Part shown: positions 46,630-59,760 of the stretch, in pieces
How positions within the stretch are numbered: the first letter of the stretch is position 1
How the letters are laid out: every line of letters starts with the position of its first letter
Assembly (NCBI RefSeq): GCF_027244095.1
Contig: NC_069662.1
Location: 143,238,294-143,302,293, forward strand
DNA from: Hemicordylus capensis
Taxonomy: Eukaryota > Chordata > Lepidosauria > Squamata > Cordylidae
DNA length: 64,000 nucleotides
Direction: 5' to 3'
The notes under the pieces: generated by a model
Told to the model about the DNA's origin: nothing
Databases searched by the model: none
What the model saw: the letters and a program-made list of their open reading frames with translations, nothing else
Made by a program: the position numbers and the translations under genes

Positions 46630-47000
46630 ATTGGGACTTAGGTTTCCTTATTCTCTTTTTACTCTCTATATTGAGTCTCTTCAAGGAAAGACAAAGTGAA
46701 ACATGAAGGACATTTAGGAACCAACACTTTTTTGCTCTAACACAATGTAACCAAAGTTATCCAATATGAACATTCTGGAATGCTAAGTAGAAAAGTGGTA
46801 TGCAAATAAAAGAAAACATAGCAAAGGTATATGGAAAAAGCATCAAGATGAAAAGAAGCACAGAGAAATACATTCTTCTCCCCAGAGTTAAGATTCATAA
46901 ATGGTTGAACGTTCTATTATCTCATGGCTATTCAGACACCCCCAACCAGACCAGTGCTGCAAAGATAGGCATAAAAGTTTATACATTTGAGCACACTTAC

Positions 47001-47146
47001 CAAGTATAATAAATGGTGCATTTGCAGCTGTGACAACAAATGGTGCCCCACAAAAGAGCAGTAATCCAAAACTGCTGAGCACTGATAAACCCGATGACAG
47101 CACTCCGAACATTGCAACCCACACTTTTGTCCGCACACAGTCTAGC
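47001..47146 (-). CDS. PTCHD3: PTCHD3-like copy B, exon 3
   Basis: This 146-bp exon has an acceptor TTTTACAG and a donor CTTG|GTAAGT. It reads [19 protein letters not shown] and ends APFIILG. Length, phase and flanking intron sequence match copy A. Confidence 0.9.
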
Positions 47147-48290
47147 CTGTAAAACAGATGAAAAGGAATCTAACTAGATTCTGAGTCAGGCCCGTAGCCA
47201 GCTGGTGGCATGGTGTGTACCTGCCACACCAAAAAATTATCTTTCCTCCCCAACGTCACTGACTGTTTTCACTGAACATTTCATAACCTGCCTCCCCTGT
47301 CTTCTGCAATCCCGCTCCCTCAGGCAAATTTTGAAGCTGGTTATGGGCCTGTTCTGAGCTGGAGGATACATATGCTAATTACTCAACCCCTTTTCAAAAG
47401 TAGAGGTACACACACAACAATGACTGGATTTTCAAGACATACTTTTCCCACAGCCACAAGAGAAAGGAATTTAAATTATTTTTAAAAACCAAAGCTGACA
47501 TTCTACAACTTTCACTACAAAAAAAACCATTACTTCCTGAGTTACATGTGGGTCTCATGGCAGGCACATTTCACTTCAAATCATTGCCCACATCTGCAAT
47601 GATAATTGTGATTCCTGTGAGTGTGTGGAAAAATATTTAACGTAGTTGCTTTGAAGGGCTCAAGTTGTAACCTTTCTGGAAAAATCTGACGTTTTCTAAA
47701 CTCAGACCAGAGATCTTGAACTAAGAACAATTCCAATCCTTGAGGCTGGAATGGGCAGGTAAACTGCATTTATATTTATTTAAAACAAAATCAGGAGGTT
47801 TTCAGATCAGGTATATCATCAGTCATAGACAGAGATAAAGGTTTGTTCAGAAGGAGATTCTGTCTCTCAATGGTGGAGAGACAGAACACCCCACACATCC
47901 TGGGGCCTTCACATTAATATCTTATCCTGATATCTATCAAGATAATATCTATCTAACAGATAATATCTATTTGTGCACATGATGCACAGTGGTAGTGCTT
48001 AGAACTGTTGGGAGTCATCACGGAGTACCATGTGGTTGGGAGTCCAAGGACTGATCTCACCTGTTATTATTGATGATAATAATAATCGGCTTTTCCATAA
48101 ACGATATGACCGCCGAAAATGCCCTCTCTCTAGTAGCCACCAGCTTTACCTCGTTTAGCAGGGCACAGGTACACAGTTGTTGACTTAATTAGCTAAAATA
48201 TATCCACTATGCATTCCTTACTTTTCAACAAGCAACTGTTATTTGCCAGTGGCTATGTTTTTCTGATACAACTATAAATACCATGGACAT
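47147..48290. other. Copy B intron 2, compact
   Basis: Shares blocks with intron 2 of copy A (CCACAGCCACAAGA, ACCAAAGCTGACATTC) but lacks the Helitrons, the Tc1 element and the SINE found there. No gene or large repeat. Confidence 0.65.
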
Positions 48291-48530
48291 AAAGGTAAAA
48301 GGTAAAGCGTGCCATCAAGTCAATTTCGACTCCTGGCACCCAAAGAAACCCTGTGGTTTTCTTTGGTAGAATACAGGAGGGGTTTACCATTGTCTCCTCC
48401 TGCGCAGTATGAGATGATGCCTTTCAGCATCTTCCTATATCGCTGCTGACCGATATAGTACCAGCGGGGATTCAAACCGGCAACCTTGTGCTTATTAGTC
48501 AAGCATTTCCCAGCTGCGCCACTTAACTTT
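48291..48530 (-). repeat. tRNA-derived SINE family 2, copy 3
   Basis: Reverse complement matches 30341-30603 (CAGGAGTCGAAATTGACTTG-type tail, GCATCATCTCATACTGC body, CAGCTGGGAAATG head). It lies in intron 2 of copy B, close to exon 2, and is absent from copy A. Confidence 0.82.
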
Positions 48531-48642
48531 TATTTTATCAGAAATTCATTTGTGATTTTTTTTTTGTAAATTTATGTAATAAAAGACATACACAACTACA
48601 AAATGAAAAGAGAAACATAGTACTCCCTTCCTAAACAATTAC

Positions 48643-48764
48643 CTTGAACATGATATAACTGAATAGGTTATTATTGAGGCATATGCAGCAGCAAACAATG
48701 GGATCACACTTTTGGTAACTTTCTCATACTCTTGTTGTCGTGACAGTGAGGTAAAATAGGCCAC
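48643..48764 (-). CDS. PTCHD3: PTCHD3-like copy B, exon 2
   Basis: This 122-bp exon has an acceptor TGGCAG and a donor CAAG|GTAATT. It reads VAYFTSLSRQQEYEKVTKS followed by a hydrophobic helix ending SCSR. It is the same length and phase as in copy A, with no stop. The SLSRQQE block is a recognisable PTCHD3 feature. Confidence 0.88.
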
Positions 48765-48989
48765 CTGCCAGGGGCAAGACATAAGAATCACTTGTTAAAC
48801 ATTTGCTCTCTAAATGCATAAGGAACTGCTTTCAAATGCTGAAAGATATGATGAGGAAATTGTCCTTGGCAATTTCCCCAATACATTTTTAAAAAAATCA
48901 ACATTAGATCTTCCAGAATGAAATATCTTACTTCTCTAGAAAGTCCACTATACAGCAAGAAACAAATTCACCAGCCCTGTTTTTCCTAA

Positions 48990-49195
48990 ATGGTTTATTT
49001 ATTATTAACACTTATTAAAACTTTTATACCACCCTTCTAAAAGGCTCAGGGCGGTTTACATTAAAACACCATTAAAATCCATTAATAATTAATAAAAATT
49101 ATAAAAACATAAAACAATGATTAACAATTAAAAACATCGTAAAACAACAATTAAATAATCAGAATAATTTAAAAACAATTTATCCCCTCCAAATT
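48990..49195 (-). mobile_element. L2-type LINE, 3' UTR fragment
   Basis: Reverse complement of the L2 3' UTR at 27600-27790: CACCCTTCTAAAAGGCTCAG, GGCGGTTTACATTAAAACAC, and the run of AT-rich blocks. It lies in intron 1 of copy B only. Confidence 0.85.
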
Positions 49196-49437
49196 TAGGA
49201 GGGGATAAAATAAAAAATAGCATTCCATTCCCTTTTGTCATCTTAGGAATGATTTTAATCTATACAGATCTTTAAAAAAAAGAAAAAAGATGAGATGGAA
49301 TTATTTAAGTCACTTTGATTTAAAAAGGACAGACTGATTGAAAACAAAGGAATACATATTTTAACAAAAAGCACACATCATGAATACGGCCTGCCATAAC
49401 AATAAGAGACGAGTTGTTTTAGTAAGAACTTATCTGT

Positions 49438-50262
49438 CTACTTTCCTTTCACTTTCTCTACAACTGGACTGAATTTGGTTCAAATCGAGGTCCACAAGTT
49501 AGATCTTTGCGCCACAAATGTTCAGGTGTCTGCACCACAAATGTTCACATGTCTGCCATCGTGGATGACATAATTACAAACTACACCATTGAGGTGTCCC
49601 TGTGTATCACACACTACAACTGTACCAAATCTGATTCAAATTGGTTAAGTGGTTTACAAGTTAGCCTACTTGCACCTCAAAAGTTTGTGTCCGCCATCTT
49701 GAATCGGGGTGGATGACATCATCACAAACTACAGCACTGAGGTGTCTCTATTGCTGCAGTAAATTTGGTTCAGATCGGTTAAGCGGTTCACAAATTAAGC
49801 CCACTTGCACCTCAAAGTGGTGTGTCCGCCATCTTATTAAGGTATCCCTGTGTATCACTCACTACAACTGTACCCAATTTGGTTCAAATTGGTTAGACAG
49901 CCCACAAATTAGCTCAGGCTTGCGCCTCAGAAGTTCACGAGACCGCCATCTTGGATTGGGGTGGATGACATCTTCATAAACTATGCAGTTGAGGCCTCCC
50001 TGTAGGTCACTCACTACACTCACTGCAGCTAATTAGGCAGTTCACAGGTTAGCCCACTTATGCCTCAAACGTTCATGCCATCTTGGATTGGGGTAGATGA
50101 CATCATCACAAACTACGCCTGTTGGGTGTCCGTCCCTACAACTGTACCCGATCTGCTTCATATTGGTCCAGGAGGTGCGAAGTTGATGGGGGCGGGGGTT
50201 CAAACGGACACACACAGCCCGGTGACCTCATAAGTCTACTGGAAAATAGGCTAAAAAAGAGA
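49438..50262. repeat. Degenerate tandem array, about 120-145-bp unit (array 1)
   Basis: The block CCGCCATCTTGGAT-GGGGTGGATGACATCATC recurs at about 49556, 49692, 49829, 49945 and 50068, each followed by ACAACTGTACC and TTGGTTCAAATTGGTTA. The array lies in intron 1 of copy B. Its end carries CTACTGGAAAATAGGCTAAAAA, seen also at the ends of array 2. Confidence 0.85.
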
Positions 50263-50372
50263 TGCACATTTCCCACTTCGCATTATTCGATCACACAACT
50301 TCCACCCGGTACGTGCCCCGAAACGTGCTAGTTTCCCGAGCTTTCCAAGCGGTTCAGGAGAGATTCCCTTAC

Positions 50373-51260
<888 letters not shown>

Positions 51261-51789
51261 GTCAGACTCGGGAGGGTGAGATGGCGCAACTCAGGCTGGA
51301 GATGGTTTAGGTTCTCGCGCATCAAAAACATACGGAACGGTCCTACAGATCCACAAAAAGAAACAGTGTAGGTTGAAACGCTCCAGCCTTTCCCGCGAGT
51401 TTTCCGGTAGCGGGAAGTTTTCCACACGGGAACAAAACGCAGATTCCTACCGGCAGATTTAAGTGGCAAAGTCTAACTCCTCTGAATTCAGTCTGATCCT
51501 GATTTAGACCTGGACAATTTTGATTCCTTCCCATTCTAGTTTTTCTCTTTCCCAAGTTTGGACGCCAAGAAAAATACTGAAGGCAGGATTCTGAGGGAGG
51601 TGATTGCGAGCCCATTTCGATTCAACAACAGATTTTTATAGGCCGCTTTTTAACAAGTTTCCAAAGCGGTTTACATAGAAAAATAAATAAATAAATAAGA
51701 TGGATCCTTGCAGAGGCGTAACTAGGGAAAAACGGCGCCCAGGGCAAGCACTGAAATTGCGCCCCCCGCCCCCATTCAGTGGGATGGTG

Positions 51790-53743
51790 CGGGGGCGTAA
51801 CTAGGTTGGAGTGGGCCCTGAGACAAGATTCTTAAATGGGCCCCCCCGCCCGCCGTCACCGCTTACCTCTCCTTCCTCTGGCCTGATGTCTCTGCTAACT
51901 ATCCCAACTAGTTGCAAGGTTTAGACAACACGAAAGCAGAACCAACTAATACAACAGTGAGTGAGTGATACGGAAAACAGACACGTTGATTTTGTATTGG
52001 TTTATACATATTGGGCTCGTTTGCATTCATTGCGCTGTTGGTGCAATGATAGGAAAGTTTTGGAGTTGCATGGTGAAAGGCACAGAGGCCTCTTACTGTG
52101 CAAGAGATGAGGGCATTCCTTCCTTTCCAGGGGTTGCACATAATCCATGAAGGCGTGTAAGGATTCGGAGGCACTTCTGGACAGAGGCGTATCTAGGGAA
52201 AATAGTGCCTAGGGCAAGCACTGGAATTGCGCCCCCCCATCTGACACCCATCTTTCAGATAACTTTACCATAGTTCAGGGGTTCTCTACCTGTGGTACCC
52301 CAGACATTGCTGAACTACAACTCCCATCATCCCAGCCACAAAAAGTGTAGCTAGAGATGATGGGAGTTGTAGTGCAGCAACATCTGGAGTGCCACAGATT
52401 TGGAACCCCTGCTCTAGTTGAAGGGCTTCCCAAATCATGGGCAAAGAAATAGATATGCTTCTAAGCATACAATGGGTAAAAGAGACAAAGCTGTTCCACC
52501 TAAAAGCTATGTAAATCTAACAACACAGAAAAGTTACATAAAAGCTCGAGTATCATAAGATTATTGTTTGGGACAACAGCAGACAGAGCAGGAAAGAGTT
52601 GTGAGTTCATCTTTCTCTGCTGTGTGTTGGCAGCACAGAAATAGGAAACCTTGCCTTATCATTTCCATGCGGTAGCTCAGGGTGGGGAGCCTACCTGCAG
52701 CTGCCACTCCCTTCCTTGCACAGCTGCCCCAATAGCTGCTTGGGATTGGGACCCCCAGCTTCTTGCCTTTTCCCCCTCAGCTCCCAAGGAAATCACTACG
52801 TAGTCAAAACTTTGGGGTGAGGAAGCCACGCTTTGCTGGGGGGGTGGGGGGGAGAACAAACAAAAACAAGGCTAAGGAAGCAGTGCCCCTCTTACTAAGG
52901 AAGGCGCTGGGGAAAGCAATGTGGAGGGGAAAATACACACACACACACAGAGAGAGGACTAAGGAAAGCGCTGGGGAAAGCAACGTGGAAGGGAAAATAC
53001 ACACACACAAACACTGGGGTTAAGGAAGGCGCTGGGGAAAGCAACGTGGAAGGGAAAAACACACAGGGCTAAGGAAGGCGCTGGGGAAAGCAACGTGGAG
53101 GGGAAAATACATACACACACACAGGGCTAAGGCAGGCACTGGGGAAAGCAATGTGGAAGGGAAAATACACACACACACACACACACAGGGCTAAGGAAGG
53201 CGCTGGGGAAAGCAATGTGGAAGGGAAAATACACACACTCATACACAGGGCTAAGGAAGGCGCTGGGGAAAGCAACGTGGAAGGGAAAATACACACACAC
53301 ACAGAGGGCTAAGGAAGGCGCTGGGGAAAGCAACGTGGAAGGGAAAATACACACACACAGGGCTAAGGAAGGCGCTGGGGAAAGCAACTGTGGAGGGGAA
53401 AATACACAGTTCTGGACAGTTCTGGAGTCCTCCTCCGAGCGGTTTGTTTGCGAGCAGTTTTGTTTGCAGGCGGTTTGTTTGCAGGAGTCCACCACAGGCA
53501 GCCAATGGATGGGGATTTGGGGAAGGAGGAGGAGCCCCCACGATGCAAAGGGTGGACTCGCGGAGACAAACAACAAGGAAATAGCGGGTGGCGCCAGAAC
53601 AAGGAGGAGAAAAAAATTTTTTTAATCAATTCTCAAGGAAGATTAGGTAGGCGCTGGGTGGGGGAGAGCCTCTGAGGGCCCCCCCAAAGGTGGTGGCCCC
53701 CGAGACAACGGCCTCCCCCTGCCTAATTGTAGTTACACCCCTG
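51790..53743. mobile_element. hAT-type element nested in 51711-55288
   Basis: Ends CGGGGGCGTAACTAGG and GTAGTTACACCCCTG. Perfect 8-bp duplication GGATGGTG at 51782-51789 and 53744-53751. It contains a further left terminus (CAGAGGCGTATCTAGGG at 52182), a TACAACTCCCATCATCCC repeat at about 52275-52415, and the minisatellite. No transposase found. Confidence 0.88.
52893..53407. repeat. Minisatellite, about 50-65-bp unit, nine copies
   Basis: Unit core GGCGCTGGGGAAAGCAACGT, then GGAAGGGAAAATA and a variable (CA)n, then GGGCTAAGGAA. The unit length varies with the (CA)n run. All open frames across it are periodic artefacts. Confidence 0.95.
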
Positions 53744-55508
53744 GGATGGTGTAGATGACCTTCATGTTAGCTTCACTCATTCATTTCTATGATTCAGCAT
53801 CAGGGCAGGGCAGGTGGAACCATTAGAACTAGTAATGGAACATCTGAGTCAAACTCAGGGAACAGAGTGATAAAATCAAATCTATTCTCAGCACTGTGCC
53901 CTCTGGGAAGGATTAGCACCTGTGAGGTTTTTTCATACAAGAATGATGAGATGACATCTCATTTTACACTAGCCATAGTATGCAAAAAAATGAATATGTT
54001 TCTTTCTCATCTAAGAGCAGCTGACCTTTAGATAACTAATATTGCTAATCTTTCTATAACTGATGCTGTAGCAAAATAACTGCGCGCAGTTAATAGATTG
54101 AACTGAGCAGGCGCGCGGTGCAGTTGAGAAGCTATGCCGGGCCGGACAGCAGTCCTTGGCGTCGTTCCAGTACATCCGCCGGGCCGGCCGCTGCCGCTGG
54201 GGTGGAAGGAGGACCCCTGGGCTGCTCACCCACCCCACCCGCCCCATAGCATGGCATGCCATTCACAGTTGACTTAGAAGAAAGCGACACCGGGCCCAGA
54301 CACGGCAGGCCTCAGTGTTGCTCTGGGATCCGCTGCCGATGGGATTTTGAGGACCCGACCAGCGGGCAGCAGGACTCAGGAGGAGAGGGGACGGGGTTGG
54401 GGTGGGGGGAGGCCGCCCACTCTACACCTGCGCGCCACCCACCCTCCAGCTGCCCAGCCGCTGCTGCCCCCCGCCAGCCCAAGACACCCCCGGGCTCCGG
54501 CGACCCCAGCCCCCAGCAAATAACAAGCCAGCAAGGCCAGCTCTTGAGCCAAAGCAAGCCCACAGGTCATGTGGTATTTTAAATAATTAAATATACATTT
54601 AATATACATATAAATATACATTCATTCTTGTAATAATATTAATAAAAAAATTTAAAACACACACACACACCTGATCCTCCTGTCCTGTGTGAAAACTTCA
54701 TTGGTGGTGGTGGTGATGTTGTGCTGGCCAGTGGCCACCAAAGCAGATCCTCTTCCTTCCTTTCCACGGTGTCGGAGCTCGGAGGGACTCAGAGCAACAG
54801 GCAACACTCTCTTCGCTCGCTTCTCAATACAGCACGTGCGTGCTGCTAGAATGGTCAACTAGAGCATGCACGTGAGTGGTGGGTGGGGATGGAGGACTCA
54901 GGAGGTCATCTCATCATGCCCTAATGCCGCAGGCAGGCAGAGGAATGCCCAGCTGCCGGAGCCAGGTGGGGTGGGGTGGGGGGCGCCGCGCTGGCGCGGC
55001 TGCCTGCCTGAATGATTGATTGAAATCAAATGGAAAAGAAAGCAGGTGGGGCGGGGGTGGTGAACAGACTCGTGGGCAGCCAGAGACAGAGTCAAGAAGA
55101 CTAGAGCTTGTGGGGGAGGGGGCGCCACATCGGCGCGGCTGCGGCTGTGCCTGATTGCAAAAACAAAACAAACAAAACAAAAACATTGAGTTGGGTGGGG
55201 GTGGGGGGTCATGGCGCCTTGGTGCGCCCCTTCCCGAAGTGGCGCCCAGGGCACGTGCCCTGCCTGCCCTACCGTGGTTACGCCCCTGGATCCCTGTCCC
55301 CAAAGGGCTCACAATCTAAAAAGAAATGTAAGATAGACACCAGGAACAGTCACTGGAGGCAGAGGTAGGTAATTTTGGAGCCTGGACCTAAAGGCCTTTG
55401 GACCCCCCCCGCAAATTAAGCATCATCATGCTTGGCCAGGCGACTGCACCACCTTGGACAGACTAAAGAAGGTTGGGGGGGCCCTCCAGGGGCTGTGAAG
55501 GACCCCTG

Positions 55509-56960
55509 GACTTCGGGGTTAGATCACTTGTGTCTCAAAAGTTCAAACATCCACCATCTTGGATCGAGGTAGATGACATTATCACAAACTACGTCATTGG
55601 GGCATCCCATGCATCTGCCATCTTGAATTGGGGTGAATGACATCATCACAAACTACGCCATTGGGGCATCCCTTAGTGTCCTTTCAGCTGTAGCCAATTT
55701 GGTTCAAATCGGTTAAGCGGTTCACTTGCGCTGCAAAGGTTTATGCGTCCACCATCTTTAATCAGAGTGGATAACACCATAACAAACTATGCTATGGGGT
55801 GTCCCTATGTGTTTCACTATAATTGTACCTAATTTGGTTCAAATCGGTTAGACAGCCCACAACACTTGCGCCTCAAACATTCAAGCATCTGCCATCTTGG
55901 ATTAGGGTAGATGACATCATCACAAACTATGCCATTGAGGTTTCCCCATGTGCTCCTATAGCTGTAGCAAATTTGGTTCAAATCGGTTAAGCTGTTCTTA
56001 GACACATGGAATGCTGGGTGATTTCCAGTAGATACTTTCTCTACTGGAAAGCAGGCTAAAAAATAGACAAGTTGTTCTAGTAAGAACTAATCAGCCTACT
56101 TTCCTTTCTCTGTCTTTATAACTGGACTAAATTTGGTTCAAATTGAGGTCCACGAGCTAGATCTCTTGAACCTCAAATGTTCATGCGCCCGCCATCTTGG
56201 ACTGGGGTGGATGACAGCATTACAAACGACACCACTGAGGTATCCCTGTGTGTCACTCAATACAACTGTACCAAATTTAGTCCAAATCGGTCAGATAGTT
56301 CTCAAATTAGTGCATTTGCACCTCAAAAATTCACATATCCGCCAGCTTGGATCGGGGTAGTTGACATCATCACAGAACTACAGCATTGAGGTTTCCCCAT
56401 GTGCTCCTATAGCTGCAGCAAATTTGGTTCAAATTGGTTAAGCAGTTAATAAGTTAGCCCACTTGTGCCTCAAAAGTTTATGCACCCACCATCTTGAATC
56501 AGGATGGATGACATCATCACAAGCTATGCCACTGATGTGTACCTGCATGTCACTCACTGCAACTGTACCTAATTTGGTTCAAATTGTTTAGACAGTCCAC
56601 AAATTGCTTGCAGTTCAGATGTTCACATGGCAGCCATCTTGAATTGGAGTGGATGACATCATCATACACCATGCCATTAGGGTAGCAAGTTTGGTTCAAA
56701 TTGGTTTCGCGGTTCACAAGTTAGCCCACTTGCGCCTCAAAAGTTTACACATCTGCCATCTTGGATCGGGTTGGATGACATCATCACAAACTACACTGTT
56801 GAGGTGTCTCTGTGTGTCCCTACAACTGTACCCAATTTGGTTCATATTGCTCCAGGCGTTGCAAAGTTGGTGGGGTGGGGTGGGGGGGCACACGGACACA
56901 CACAGAGAATGCCGGGTGATCTCATATAAGCCTACTGGAAAGTAGGCTAAAAAGGAGACT
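55509..56960. repeat. Degenerate tandem array, about 120-150-bp unit (array 2)
   Basis: At least nine blocks with CCATCTTGGAT, GATGACATCATCACAAACTA and TTTGGTTCAAATCGGTTA, at spacings of roughly 121 to 151 bp where complete. An inner junction near 56020-56090 holds a hairpin-like segment (CTACTGGAAAGCAGGC) and a fresh start (AGTAAGAACTAATCAGCC), so two arrays may be joined. Same family as array 1. Confidence 0.85.
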
Positions 56961-57885
56961 TTCTGTTGTATATTGAATAACCACAATTCACAATAGTGTA
57001 TTATTACTGGCAACCCATAATAAATGTATTTATAGTATGTGTGTTTGAAGAGGTGCTCTTACCCCTGGGCCTCCTGGCAAACGTCCAGGGCCTCCACACA
57101 CCCTGGGCCCCCCCAAATCCTCTTTGGTTTGTCCTGGGTGGTGTGGTCCCCACAGTGTGCTGGGTGACCGAGTGTGACTGTGACCTGTGCTGGGTGGCCA
57201 AGTGTGACCTCTGCTTTAGAGACAGAGGGAGGAGTGGGAAAAGAAATAGGTGGGATGGGAGTATGTTAAGTTGTGCATTGAAATATTTCTTTTAATGCAT
57301 ATTTTCATAAATATACCTGTTTTATATTCTTACATTCTTGTGACTTCAGTTGCTCTTTGTGCCCTCAAGAACCAACATGTTAAGAATGTTTTGTGTGTCA
57401 TGGTGTGATGGGGATGATGCTTAACTTGCAGAAGGAAATAATATTTATTTATTCAAAATATTAATACTTCACCCCTTCAGAACATTACTACTTAGGGCAG
57501 TTCACAATATTATTAAAATAGATACAATATCAAATAAACAAAATAATAAAAGTTAAAAGACCAGGCTAAAACCACATTTAAAAGTTACAAAATTTAAAAG
57601 TTTCAAATTAAAAATTATAAGTAAAAAGCTGAACACTAAAAAACCTACCAATCAATCAATCAATCAATCTTTATTGTTACAGTCTCAGACCAGCACAAAA
57701 ACATACCAAATATAAGCAGTGGATAAAACATTAAAAAGCCTCTCTTAGATGTATCTTTAGTTTAAAACAAACAAACAAAAAAAACAAAAACCAGTGACGG
57801 ATGGAGCATGGTGAAGCCTTTCCTGGACATACAAAAACCAAGAAGATCCCACCCCTCCCCACATATATAGGCACAGTCCAGTAGG
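56961..57885. other. Intergenic DNA with LINE tails
   Basis: Holds a minus-strand AT-rich tail at about 57430-57640 and a (CAAT)n-TTTATT tail at 57648-57760 (TCTCAGACCAGCAC), which recurs at 59045-59160. No gene. Confidence 0.5.
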
Positions 57886-57887
57886 GA

Positions 57888-58635
57888 TGTGCACAAAACA
57901 CATTTTGTGTTCTGTTCTGAGCGTGGAACAGAACACAACATGTATGGAACCTTCAATTGGAACAATCTTGGAACGCTTGAAACTTCTAAGCCATTTTGAG
58001 CACCATTTTGGAATCTCTTTATTTAGCAGGGGGAGAGTAACTGGCCCTATCCACCCCCAGCACAGTACCTCCAGTGACTGTTGCTGCTGGTGCCGATCTT
58101 ATGTTTCATTTTAGATTGTGAGCCCTTTGGGGACAGGGGTCCATCTTATTTATTTGTTATTACTCTGTGTAAGCTGCCCTGAGCCATTTTTGGAAGGGCG
58201 GTATAGAAATTGAATGAATGAATGAATAAATAAATAAATAAAAATTGGCACCCTCCTGGACTCTGTGCACATGCAACGGCCATTTGTATGCTGGTGCTGA
58301 CCATGCAAATGGCCAACACGCATGTGCAGAGGCCAGAAGACCACTATTTTGAAGTCCAAAATGGCACTTGGAACAGTCGAACGAACCAACTCTGGGTGGG
58401 GTCATTCTGTTCAGAGCTTAGAACAGGCCCTTCATTGGAGGCATGCGCAGAGGCCATGTGTGTGCCTGCACCATGCAGGGGCCGCCTGTGGGGAGCGCTG
58501 GGATGGTGGCAAGCGGGAGGCGCAGGCACGGACCTGCTCTCCTCCCCTTTAAAGGGGCTGTGTAAGTCCTCAATTTTAAAGGGATGTACACGCGATTCAG
58601 CTGTCTGAATCATGTTTCACCATATCCCTAATCCT
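57888..58635. repeat. TAGGGATGTG-type element split by a SINE
   Basis: Left end TAGGGATGTGCACAAAAC and right end CACCATATCCCTA, with subterminal inverted repeats around GTTCTGTTCTGAGC. A SINE family 1 copy (58013-58232) lies inside. No clear target duplication. Confidence 0.6.
58013..58232 (+). repeat. SINE family 1, complete copy
   Basis: Matches 12122-12360: TTTATTTAGCAGGGGGAGAG, GAGCCCTTTGGGGACAGGGG, CCATTTTTGGAAGGGCGG and a (GAAT)n/(AAAT)n tail. Confidence 0.82.
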
Positions 58636-59185
58636 AACCTAGAAACCAAGTAGGCACTTGCACACAGATGGGAGCGGGGAGTGCACTCTCCCAGAGCAGA
58701 GGAAGGCTGCATGGAGTTCAGCTGCAACCAAGGTTCCATGCAGCATCTGAACCCGCTCATTGTGTGCACATCTCCCGCTATTCTGTGCCATTCCATCCTC
58801 CCATGGTCTCATGTGCGATTTAAATCACACAGGCGGGATAGAAAGAGATAAGTTTGGTTGGTGCAGATGGATGGGTCTGACAGTATAAGGCTGCTTCCTA
58901 TGTTCCTACGAAGACGCATGTGTGTGGCTGGATGTGTGCATGCATGCATTGGTGAAGAGTGTTATATGTATGGAGAGTTATATGTAGGTTAATTTCTTAA
59001 TATTTTGCATAGACATATTTTTGTATACATAAACTGCAGCTATGATCAATCAGCCAATCAATCTTTATTACGATCTCAGACCAGCATAAAGTATAGGGGT
59101 GATTACATGGCAAAAGTAAGATTGGATAAAAGAAATGCTTGCATATAAAATAATATATAAGACATATAACAATACTGAAAATACT

Positions 59186-59760
59186 GATAGGGATGTGCAA
59201 ACAGGTTTGGGGTTTTGAGGTTTGAGGTTTTGGTTTGGGGGTTCGATAGTTCAACCCTCGAACCAACCTCCCCGCCTTGTTTGGTCCAGACCCCGACCAA
59301 ACCTCCCCCGAAGTTTTGGGGTTCATGTACTGCAAATGTGGAAAACAATTTTTTAACCTTCTACTCCCCTTGGTGAAATTCCTGAAGGCTGTGTGTGTGT
59401 GTGGGGGGTGACCACGGAGGTTCCCCCTCTCCCCACCAGCCTTCTAAATCACCCCTTTGCCCCATTTTGGGTGCTTTTCAGCCGGTTTTCGGCCTTCACC
59501 TGGCAGCCCGGCAGCCATGTTGCGGGCTGGGTGCCTGCGCACAAGGCCTCTGCATGGCACGCAGAGGACATGTGTGCAGGCACCCAGCCCCCAACATAGC
59601 CACTGGGTGAAGGCCGAAAACCGGCCGAAGAGCGCCTGAAACGGGGTGACAGGCTGACTTAGAAGGCCGGCGGGGGGAGGGAAACCTCTGCAAACCACCA
59701 CCACCACCCCGCCGCCTCCAGGAACTCCCCCAAGTGGAGTAATTTTTTTTAAACAGAGAA
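59186..59760. repeat. TAGGGATGTG-type element with large palindrome
   Basis: Left end TAGGGATGTGCAAACAGG. Arms at about 59347-59545 and 59560-59755 are complementary, for example GCCGGTTTTCGGCCTTCACC against its inverse, and GGCTGGGTGCCTGC against GCAGGCACCCAGCC. The right terminus is not clear. Confidence 0.7.

Larger units (their letters stand above)
51711..55288. mobile_element. hAT-type element, 3.6 kb, containing a second hAT element
   Basis: Ends CAGAGGCGTAACTAGGG and GTGGTTACGCCCCTG. Duplication GATCCTTG (51703-51710) and GATCCCTG (55289-55296), seven of eight bases. The right portion (ACTGCGCGCAGTTAATAG, GCCGGGCCGGACAGC) matches the interior of the small element at 3592-3926. No transposase found. 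Confidence 0.85.
51630..55365 (-). repeat. SINE family 1 copy (inverted), split by nested hAT elements
   Basis: Left part 51630-51710 (CCAAAGCGGTTTACATAG, (AAAT)n, GATGGATCC) and right part 55289-55365 (CCCCAAAGGGCTCACAATCT) are one SINE separated by the 3.6-kb insertion. Confidence 0.75.

Noticed and set aside
53127-53186. CRISPR-like direct repeats
   Set aside because: The repeats are contiguous minisatellite units without unique spacers, in a vertebrate genome.
52804-53629. Periodic Cys/Val/Phe-rich frames near 53 kb
   Set aside because: Translations of the minisatellite with its (CA)n runs.
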